A stretch of 28,843 bases of DNA from a bacterium (lineage in GTDB: Bacteria; ARS69), in NCBI GenBank assembly GCA_025774805.1, contig JALGZR010000044.1, positions 1 through 28,843 on the forward strand, read 5' to 3'. Shown here in pieces: positions 15,778 through 22,296 of this stretch; the first letter of the stretch is position 1; every line of letters starts with the position of its first letter. The position numbers and the translations under genes were made by a program. Under the pieces are notes generated by a model. That model was not told the DNA's origin. It did no database searches and was given only the letters and a program-made list of their open reading frames with translations.

Positions 15778-16869
15778 ATGCATCGATTCGTCCGCACCGT
15801 GGTCGGGCTGTGCTTGCTCGCCGGCACTCCGGCCTTCGCCTCGCCGTACGCCCAGGAATTCCTCGCCACCGGGATCGGAGCGCGACCGCTCGGACTGGGG
15901 GGGGCCTTCGTCGCCCTCGTGGACGACGCCACCGCCACCTACTGGAACCCGGCCGCGCTGTCACGCCCGTCCCGTCGCGAGCTCGTCTACATGCACTCCG
16001 AGCGCTTCGGGGATCTCGTGAACTACGACTCCGGGGCACTCGTGCTGCGTTCTCGGGAGAGGTCGAACGGATCGAGGAGCGCGTTCGGCATCGGATTCCT
16101 CATGACCTCCATCCCGGGGATCCAGTTCACCACGACCGATCCGGAGAAGCTCAAGGAGATCGAGAGCGGGAACGACGGCGAGTTCTTCACGAACGATCCG
16201 GACGGAAGCGAGGGGAACGGTGTCCTGGACGGACCCGGCGAACGGCTCGATCTCGATCTCCTGAACGAGTACGCGAAGGAGGTCACCGACCGTCAGCTCG
16301 GCGTCCTTCTCTCCTACGGCCGCTCGCGCGTGTTTCACCCCGACCTCTCGGTCGGAGTGAACGCGAAGTTCGTCCGGAAGTCGGTCGACGACTTCTCCGC
16401 GTGGGGGCTCGGAATCGACCTGGCGGCGCTCTACCAGCTGCGGCCGAACTGGGCGATCGGATTCAATCTCCAGGACGCCACGACGACCTTTCTCGAGTGG
16501 AAGAACACCGCATCGGAGCAACGGGAGTACATCACGCCGACCGTCAAGATCGGTACCGCGTACACCCTGGAGGTCGAGCGGGCGAGGGGGACGTTCTCGC
16601 TGGCGGCGGATTTCGACTTCCGGTTCGAGGACGAGGTCGGGTCCACCTTCTCCATCGGGGACATGACCGGCGACCTCCGGGCGGGCATCGAGTACTGGCA
16701 CCGCAACACCCTGGCGCTTCGTGTCGGGAGCGAGAGGTTGGGCGCCGACGACAACCCGTTCACGGCCGGAGCCGGACTGCGGATCCGCCGGTTCTCCTTC
16801 GACTATGCCTATCGAAATCACTCCGACCTCGATGACGTCCACCGGATCTCCGGGGGCGTGGCGTTCTGA
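15778..16869 (+). CDS. PorV/PorQ-type outer-membrane beta-barrel protein
   Basis: 363 residues, ATG 15778 with CGGGAG upstream. Signal peptide MHRFVRTVVGLCLLAGTPAFA. The mature start carries FLATGIGARPLGLGGAFVAL and DDATATYWNPAAL, the hallmark of the PorV/PorQ (UPF0164/FadL-like) family, in which early glycines and the YWNPA motif form the barrel hatch. Alternating amphipathic strands follow (LGVLLSYGRSRVFHPDLSVG, WAIGFNLQDATTTFLEW, GTFSLAADFDFRFEDEVG, FTAGAGLRIRRFSFDYAYR) and the chain ends with Phe, as outer-membrane barrels do. In Bacteroidetes PorV carries type IX cargo; here no other T9SS gene is present, so only the fold is claimed. Confidence 0.87.
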   Translation: MHRFVRTVVGLCLLAGTPAFASPYAQEFLATGIGARPLGLGGAFVALVDDATATYWNPAALSRPSRRELVYMHSERFGDLVNYDSGALVLRSRERSNGSRSAFGIGFLMTSIPGIQFTTTDPEKLKEIESGNDGEFFTNDPDGSEGNGVLDGPGERLDLDLLNEYAKEVTDRQLGVLLSYGRSRVFHPDLSVGVNAKFVRKSVDDFSAWGLGIDLAALYQLRPNWAIGFNLQDATTTFLEWKNTASEQREYITPTVKIGTAYTLEVERARGTFSLAADFDFRFEDEVGSTFSIGDMTGDLRAGIEYWHRNTLALRVGSERLGADDNPFTAGAGLRIRRFSFDYAYRNHSDLDDVHRISGGVAF

Positions 16870-16893
16870 CCGGAGCCCGATCCCGACGTCCTC

Positions 16894-16954
16894 GCCAGCA
16901 TTTCTCACCCGACGCGGCGAGCCGCTGCCGCAGCCGGGGCCGGTGAGACGTGAA
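16894..16954 (-). repeat. Palindromic intergenic element, copy B (reverse orientation)
   Basis: Lies 24 bases after the PorV stop. Read on the minus strand it aligns over its length with copy A (10766-10835): the GCTGCGGCAGCGGC core (16934-16921) is identical, the adjoining CGCCGCG is kept, and GGGTGAGAAATGCTGGC (16910-16894) differs at two positions; copy A has ten extra bases between these blocks. Its outer arms TCTCACC (16903-16909) and GGTGAGA (16942-16948) still pair. Likely also the terminator of the PorV gene. Confidence 0.7.
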
Positions 16955-16984
16955 GGCCAGTGGATTGCGGTGAGCCATCCGGGC

Positions 16985-16990
16985 TAGAAT
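16985..16990 (+). promoter_or_regulatory. Candidate -10 box of the mtaB operon
   Basis: TAGAAT in the context GGCTAGAATCT, the same context as the -10 of the HTH-cupin promoter at 7089. No good -35 at 16-18 bp (TTGCGG is only 14 bp upstream). It is the only promoter-like element in the 208-bp gap before mtaB. Confidence 0.35.
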
Positions 16991-17077
16991 CTCCGGTTGG
17001 TCCGCCGGCTTTCGGTCTTCAGCCGTTCCGCCCGTGTCTTCTGGTGCGGGCCATTCTCCCATCCGCGGGGCGAGGGA

Positions 17078-18391
17078 TTGAAGAGAATCGCGTTCTGCAC
17101 GTTCGGGTGCCGCCTCAACCAGTACGATTCCGAGGCGATGCGCACCCTCCTCACCGGGCACGGGGAGTGGCGCGCGGTATCGGCGTCGGAGGAGGCCGAC
17201 GTCTATGTCGTGAACACCTGCAGCGTCACCGCGCGGGCCGACGCCCGGGCCCGCAACATGATCCGGCGGATCCACTCCGAGCGACCCGGTGCGCGCATCG
17301 TCGCGGCGGGTTGCTACGCCCAGCGGGCTCCGGAGGAGATCGCGCGGCTCGAGGGAATCTCCCTGATCCTGGGCACCGCGGACCGGGAGCGCGTCGTCGA
17401 GGAGCTCGACCGGACCGTTCCCGGTGAGGTCCGCACGTCGGTCTCCCCCATCTCGGCGGCGAAGGTCTTCCCCGAGATTTCCGTCCGGGAGATGACCGAT
17501 CGCACCCGCGCCTTCGTGAAGGTGCAGGAGGGGTGCAACGAGTCGTGCACCTTCTGCATCATCCCGCGGACGAGAGGAGCCTCCCGCAGCCGGCGTCCGG
17601 AGAACGTGTTGGCGCAGATCGGAGACTTGGTCGAGAGCGGATACACGGAGATCGTTCTCACCGGCGTCCACCTGGGAGACTACGGTCTCGATCTCGAGGA
17701 GGGGGAGCGTCTCCTGGTTTCCCTGATCGAGAGCGTCCTGGCGGTTCCGGGTCTCGATCGGTTTCGACTGAGCTCGATCGAGCCGGGCTCGATCAGCGAG
17801 GGTCTCGTGGATCTCCTGGCCTCCCACGACAAGTTCGCCCGGCACCTCCACATTCCCCTCCAGAGCGGATGCGACGATATCCTCGCGCGCATGCGGCGAT
17901 CCTACACCTTCGGCAGCTTCGCGGATCTCGTCACCCGGATCGCGGATCGGATTCCCGACTGCGGCATCGGAACCGACGTGATCTGCGGGTTTCCCGGAGA
18001 GACCGACGCGCACTTCCGGCGCACGTTCGACCGGATCGCCGAGCTTCCCATCACCTACCTCCACCCGTTCACCTACTCCGTGCGTCCCGGTTCGGAGGCC
18101 GAGCGCTACGGGGATCAGGTGCCGGGTGACCTGAAGAAGCGGAGGACGAGGGCGCTCAAGCGCCTCTCCCGGGACAAGAGTCGCGCGTTTCGGGAGCGAC
18201 ACGTGGGCCGGGTCCTGCCGATCGTCGTCGAGAGCGCCCGCCGGAACGGCGGACCCCGCCTCGGGGGGCTGACCGACAACTACCTCCGCGTCGACCTCGG
18301 ACCGGGAGAGACCGAGGACACGGTGGTCTGGGCCCTTCTGACCGGGGTGACCGACGACGGTCTCACCGGGGAGAGGACCGGTGCCCCGTGA
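17078..18391 (+). CDS. mtaB: tRNA (N6-threonylcarbamoyladenosine(37)-C2)-methylthiotransferase MtaB
   Basis: Radical-SAM methylthiotransferase that converts t6A37 to ms2t6A37 in ANN-decoding tRNAs. 437 residues from TTG 17078, which follows GAGGGA and places the conserved CTFGCRLNQYDSEAM at the usual N-terminal position; the frame is open to 16997, but that start would lie at the predicted transcription start. Cluster ligands: C11, C48 (VVNTCSV) and C79 (AAGCYAQ) for the auxiliary [4Fe-4S], and C153/C157/C160 (GCNESCTFC) for the radical-SAM cluster. The IIPRTRGASRSR motif and HLHIPLQSGCDDILARMRR fit MtaB rather than MiaB or RimO. The C-terminus is the TRAM-like part. First gene of the long operon; its TGA overlaps the GTG of miaB. 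Confidence 0.93.
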   Translation: MKRIAFCTFGCRLNQYDSEAMRTLLTGHGEWRAVSASEEADVYVVNTCSVTARADARARNMIRRIHSERPGARIVAAGCYAQRAPEEIARLEGISLILGTADRERVVEELDRTVPGEVRTSVSPISAAKVFPEISVREMTDRTRAFVKVQEGCNESCTFCIIPRTRGASRSRRPENVLAQIGDLVESGYTEIVLTGVHLGDYGLDLEEGERLLVSLIESVLAVPGLDRFRLSSIEPGSISEGLVDLLASHDKFARHLHIPLQSGCDDILARMRRSYTFGSFADLVTRIADRIPDCGIGTDVICGFPGETDAHFRRTFDRIAELPITYLHPFTYSVRPGSEAERYGDQVPGDLKKRRTRALKRLSRDKSRAFRERHVGRVLPIVVESARRNGGPRLGGLTDNYLRVDLGPGETEDTVVWALLTGVTDDGLTGERTGAP

Positions 18392-19776
18392 GCGCCTCCG
18401 GGAAGCCTCTCGCCGGGCCCGCCCCGGACACCGCGTCGGGAGGGCGGCCGACGTTCTGGATCGAGACGTACGGGTGCGAGATGAACGACTACGACTCGGA
18501 GTTCATCGCGTCCCGGTTTCTCGAAGAGGGCTATGCGCCGGCTCCCGATCCCGATTCGGCCGACGTCCTCCTCTTCAACACCTGCTCGGTTCGACAGGGG
18601 GCGGAGGAGCGCGTGCGCGGCCGACTGGAGAGCGGGGCCGGCCGGAAGGGGGCCCGGCCGGGCCAGGTGCGGGGCGTGGTGGGGTGCATGGCCCAGAGGC
18701 TCGGGGAGGGCTTTCCGGCCTCGAGTGGCGGGATCGATCTCGTCGCGGGCACCGACACGTACCGCTCCCTTCCCACGCTCGTCGAGGAGGCCCGGAACCG
18801 CGAACGCGGTCCTCTCGTGGCCACCCCCGTCGATGCCACGCACACCTATGCGATCGAGCGGCATCCCCGCCCGCGGGAGAATCCCGTCGCGAACCTCACG
18901 ATCATGCAGGGGTGCGACAAGTTCTGCACGTTCTGCATCGTACCGGTCACGCGGGGCCGGGAGCGCTCCAAGCCGTGGCGCGTCGTCGTGGAGGAGGCCG
19001 GTCGGCTCGTCGCCCGGGGCACCCGGGAGATCGTCCTTCTCGGGCAGAACGTGAACTCCTACCGGGACGGGGACGTGGACTTTGCCGGGCTGCTGCGCCG
19101 GGTCTCCCGCGTGGAAGGGCTCGCCCGCCTGCACTTCACCTCCTCGTACCCCCGCGACATGACGACGGACGTGTTCCGGGCCATCGCCGAGTGCGGTCCG
19201 CCGGTCGAGTTCCTCCACTTCCCGGTCCAGTCCGGCTCGGATCGGATCCTCCGCCGGATGAGGCGGCGTCACACCGTCGACTGGTACCTGGAGAAGATCG
19301 ACGAGGCCCGGCGGATCATCCCCGGGGTCCAGTTCTCGACCGATCTGATCGTCGGATTCCCGGGGGAGACGGCGGAGGAGTTCCGCGATACCCTTCGGCT
19401 GGTCGAGCGCGTGCGGTTCGTCGAGGCGTACATGTACAAGTATTCTCCGAGAGAGGGGACGCCCGCCGCGAAGCTGGCCGAGGAGCTGAGCGAAGAGGAG
19501 AAGACGGCGCGACTGCGTGAGCTGATCGATCGACAGCGGGAGATCGGCAAGGAGATTCTCGAGGAGAACCGGGGCCGGCGGGCGGAGGTCCTGATCGAGG
19601 GACCGAGCACGCGGAATCCTGCGGAGCCCTTCGGGCGAACGCGAAACCGGTTCATGGTGGTGATGCCCCCGGGCACGGGGAAGCCCGGGGACCTGGTCGA
19701 GGTGGAGCTCGCCGAGCGGCGCGGTTCCACGTTCCGGGGAATCCCGGTGGGAACGGGGGAATCATGGGCTTCTTGA
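18388..19776 (+). CDS. miaB: tRNA-2-methylthio-N6-dimethylallyladenosine synthase MiaB
   Basis: Radical-SAM enzyme making ms2i6A37 from the i6A37 product of MiaA, whose gene is the last of this operon. 462 residues from GTG 18388, overlapping mtaB by GTGA. Auxiliary cluster ligands C30 (TYGCEMN), C66 (NTCSVRQ) and C100 (VVGCMAQR); radical-SAM motif C176/C180/C183 (GCDKFCTFC) followed by IVPVTRGRERSKP. LLGQNVNSYRDG, HFPVQSGSDRILRRMRR and DLIVGFPGETAEEF are characteristic of MiaB. A TRAM domain closes the protein (AEVLIEGPS ... FRGIPVG). The 3' end overlaps lapA by 13 bases. Confidence 0.96.
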   Translation: MSASGKPLAGPAPDTASGGRPTFWIETYGCEMNDYDSEFIASRFLEEGYAPAPDPDSADVLLFNTCSVRQGAEERVRGRLESGAGRKGARPGQVRGVVGCMAQRLGEGFPASSGGIDLVAGTDTYRSLPTLVEEARNRERGPLVATPVDATHTYAIERHPRPRENPVANLTIMQGCDKFCTFCIVPVTRGRERSKPWRVVVEEAGRLVARGTREIVLLGQNVNSYRDGDVDFAGLLRRVSRVEGLARLHFTSSYPRDMTTDVFRAIAECGPPVEFLHFPVQSGSDRILRRMRRRHTVDWYLEKIDEARRIIPGVQFSTDLIVGFPGETAEEFRDTLRLVERVRFVEAYMYKYSPREGTPAAKLAEELSEEEKTARLRELIDRQREIGKEILEENRGRRAEVLIEGPSTRNPAEPFGRTRNRFMVVMPPGTGKPGDLVEVELAERRGSTFRGIPVGTGESWAS

Positions 19777-20102
19777 AGGTCATTCGAGCGATCGTGCTCA
19801 TCCTGATCGTGCTCGGCGCGATCGGCTTCACCGCGCGCAATCCCGATCAGTCGGTGCGCATCGATCTCTTCTTCGTGCCGCCCTTCACGGGCGTCTCGCT
19901 CACGTGGGCGCTCTTCTGCGCCTTCGGGCTCGGGTTCGTGGGCGGTCTGGCGGTGGCGCTCATCCGAGTCCTGGAGCTGAGAGCCCAGCTCCGGAAGGCG
20001 CGACGCTCCGGTGACCGGCTCCAGGACGAGCTGACGACGCTCCGCAACCTGCCCCTCGAGGAATCGGAGGAGGCCTCGCGATCCCCCGGAGCCCTGTCGT
20101 GA
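19764..20102 (+). CDS. lapA: LapA-type (DUF1049) inner-membrane protein
   Basis: 112 residues, ATG 19764 inside the end of miaB, with GGGGGA just upstream. Two membrane segments (VIRAIVLILIVLGAIGFTA and ALFCAFGLGFVGGLAVALIR) frame a short loop with NPDQSVRIDLFFVPPFTG, the DUF1049 pattern (family consensus N...V.v.f). A cytoplasmic coiled-coil tail follows (LELRAQLRKARRSGDRLQDE). In enterobacteria LapA and LapB act with FtsH to control LpxC and lipopolysaccharide assembly. Here too a TPR membrane protein follows directly (GTGA overlap), supporting the assignment. Confidence 0.85.
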   Translation: MGFLKVIRAIVLILIVLGAIGFTARNPDQSVRIDLFFVPPFTGVSLTWALFCAFGLGFVGGLAVALIRVLELRAQLRKARRSGDRLQDELTTLRNLPLEESEEASRSPGALS

Positions 20103-21217
20103 CCGGGGGGACGCTGGCCGTCGTCGCGATTCTCGTCGCGGCGGCGATCCTCGTCGTCGTCTGGGGAGTGAGATCCCGGCGGGGCCCGCGGGATGCGAGA
20201 CCGCCGTACATCCTCGCGCTGAGTGCGCTGGCCGACGGGGATCCGGCCAGCGCGCTCGAGGAGTTCAAGAACGCGGTGCGGATCGACTCGACGAACGTCG
20301 ACGCCTATCTTCGGCTCGGGGATCTCTTTCGGGACCGGGGGGAGCCGGAGAGGGGGCACCAGATCCACCGGGAGCTGGCCACGCGACACAAGCTGTCGAC
20401 CGGTCTCCGATCGAAGATCCACCTCTCCCTCTGCCGGGACCTGGTGGAGCTCGGCCGTCTCGAGAAGGCGGAGGAGGAGGCCCGGGAGGCGGTCCGCCTC
20501 GCCGAGGACCCGGGCGAGGCACTGGAGGTCCAGCTCTCCGTGCTGGAGAAGCTCGGAGACATCGAGGGCGCCTTCCGGGTGCGCCGGGAGGCGTTGAAGC
20601 GCCGGGGGAACCTCAAGAGCGGGGCCGGGGAGCTCGCGGAGTTCCGGGCCCGGCAGGGTCTCTCGCTTCTCGAGAAGGGGGAGCTCAAACAGGCCGAGAA
20701 GGTCCTGCGGGACGCTCTCAAGCTCGACGAGAAGAACGTGCTCGCCCGCCGGACCCGCGGGGCGCTTCACGAGAAGAAGGGCGACTACCCGGCGACCATC
20801 GAGGACTGGAGCGCCATCCTGCGCGACACGCCCGAGGACACGGCGTCGCTCCTCGCGGAACTCGAGCGGGTTCACTTCCTGAACGGCACGTACAGCGAGA
20901 TGGAGACGATTTACTCCCGGTTGCTGGAGCGTACTTCCGGCCACGAGGAGGCCTCGTTCGGCCTGGCGCGCTTCCTCCGCCGAAAGGGCCGCATCGACGA
21001 GGCGCTCGACATCTGTCGACGGGCTCTGGACACCCGTCCCGAGTCGGAGTCGCTTCGGGTCCTCCGGCTCGCGCTGTTGCTGGATGCCGAGCGGACGGCG
21101 GAGGCGGAGACCGTGCTCAATCAGTGGATCGGCGCGCTTCTCGGCCACGAGCCGACGATTCCCGACGACGCGCCGGCGGACGCGTCGGGTCCGCCTCCCC
21201 TCGAGACGGCCCCGTGA
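20099..21217 (+). CDS. LapB-like membrane-anchored TPR protein lacking the rubredoxin domain
   Basis: 372 residues from GTG 20099, overlapping lapA by four bases. One N-terminal membrane segment (LAVVAILVAAAILVVVWGV), then a run of TPRs over the remaining 320 residues (YILALSALADGDPASALEEF, AYLRLGDLFRDRGEPERGHQ, ARRTRGALHEKKGDYPATI, SFGLARFLRRKGRIDEALD). This matches LapB/YciM in topology, repeat spacing (ATRHKLSTGLRSKIHLSLCRDL) and location next to LapA. The C-terminal CxxC...CxxC rubredoxin-type metal site that E. coli LapB needs is absent: the chain ends in a Pro/Ala-rich tail after the last TPR. Either a lineage variant of LapB or a different TPR scaffold. Confidence 0.75.
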   Translation: MTGGTLAVVAILVAAAILVVVWGVRSRRGPRDARPPYILALSALADGDPASALEEFKNAVRIDSTNVDAYLRLGDLFRDRGEPERGHQIHRELATRHKLSTGLRSKIHLSLCRDLVELGRLEKAEEEAREAVRLAEDPGEALEVQLSVLEKLGDIEGAFRVRREALKRRGNLKSGAGELAEFRARQGLSLLEKGELKQAEKVLRDALKLDEKNVLARRTRGALHEKKGDYPATIEDWSAILRDTPEDTASLLAELERVHFLNGTYSEMETIYSRLLERTSGHEEASFGLARFLRRKGRIDEALDICRRALDTRPESESLRVLRLALLLDAERTAEAETVLNQWIGALLGHEPTIPDDAPADASGPPPLETAP

Positions 21218-22269
21218 TGATCCGCGCCGCCGGAATCCTGCTTCTCCTCGGGAGCGGAGCGTTCGCCCAGACCTCGGCGCCGGAGGCCGAGGCGGCGTGG
21301 CTCGAAGGCGACCTCGAGCGAGCCGGTCGCCTGATTCGCGAGTACGTCCGCGATCACCCCGAGGGGGTTCGATCGCCGCGGGTGGCCGCCCTGCTGGCGC
21401 GGACGGCCGAGGACCCGGCGGAGGCGATCGGACGGTGGGAGGAGGTGATCGCGATGGAGCCCGAGGCGGCCCTGGTCGCCGAGGCACACTGGCACCGGGG
21501 GATCCAGGCCTACTCCGCCGGACTCTACGTGGCGGCGGGTCAGGCGTTCGCGCGCCTGGCCGAGGACTTCACGGACGAGTTCGATCGAGGGCGCGCCTTC
21601 CTCTGGAAGGGTTACGCCGCCCTCGGGGCGGTCCGCGTGGAGCAGGCCTACGAGAGCTTCCGGGAGGCGGAGCGGGAGGCCCGCGATCCGCACGACGTCC
21701 GCTCCGCGAAGCTCGGGATGGCGCACGCGAGCTTCCGGATCGGGACGATCGGCGAGGCCCTGCGTCGCTACGAGCGGTTCGAGCGGGATCATCCCGACGA
21801 CGGACGGGCCAGCGCGGCCGCCCGTCGGGCGGTGGAGTGCCTGCGGCTGCTCGGTCGGGAGTCGCTGGCGGCGCGCGCCGCGGTCCGCATCGAACGCGAG
21901 TACCCCGACTCGCGCGAGGCCACGCTCGCGCGGGCGGAGGTCCGATCTCCGCCGGATCAGGAAGCGCTCGAACCGCGAACCGGGGAAGGAGAGGACGGGG
22001 ACAAAGGGGAGGTCGAGAGGGGGACGCCGCATCTCGTGCAGGTGGCGGCGCTGTCCGATCCGCGCAACGTGGCGACGCTTCGCCGGAGGATCCTCCGGCT
22101 CGGAATCGGACCGATCCGCGTCGAACCGGGCGAGAGCCCGGAAGGCCCGGTGCATCGGATCCTGCTCGGACCCTACGATACGGAAGAGGAGGCCCGCGTC
22201 ATGGCCGACTCCGTCGCGACCCTGGGAGACGTGACCCCGCGCGTGCGTGAGGTGACCGCCCCCCGCTGA
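21217..22269 (+). CDS. Exported TPR-like protein with C-terminal SPOR domain
   Basis: 350 residues, ATG 21217 sharing one base with the previous stop (TGATG). Signal peptide MIRAAGILLLLGSGAFA. The middle is TPR/BamD-like helical repeats (GRLIREYVRDHPEGVRSPRV, AHWHRGIQAYSAGLYVAAGQ, FLWKGYAALGAVRVEQAYES, IGEALRRYERFERDHPDDGR). A charged linker (about 235-265) leads to a SPOR domain (about 268-345: HLVQVAALSDPRNVATLRRR, VHRILLGPYDTEEEARVMAD), which binds denuded septal peptidoglycan. Probably a periplasmic or outer-membrane division/cell-wall factor. Ends 27 bases before mutS. Confidence 0.82.
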   Translation: MIRAAGILLLLGSGAFAQTSAPEAEAAWLEGDLERAGRLIREYVRDHPEGVRSPRVAALLARTAEDPAEAIGRWEEVIAMEPEAALVAEAHWHRGIQAYSAGLYVAAGQAFARLAEDFTDEFDRGRAFLWKGYAALGAVRVEQAYESFREAEREARDPHDVRSAKLGMAHASFRIGTIGEALRRYERFERDHPDDGRASAAARRAVECLRLLGRESLAARAAVRIEREYPDSREATLARAEVRSPPDQEALEPRTGEGEDGDKGEVERGTPHLVQVAALSDPRNVATLRRRILRLGIGPIRVEPGESPEGPVHRILLGPYDTEEEARVMADSVATLGDVTPRVREVTAPR

Positions 22270-22296
22270 CCCCGGATCCCCGTTCCGGAGCTACCG

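Noticed and set aside
15778-16869. PorV-like protein as evidence for a type IX secretion system
   Set aside because: No other T9SS component or C-terminal sorting-domain cargo is visible in the window; the family is broader than T9SS.
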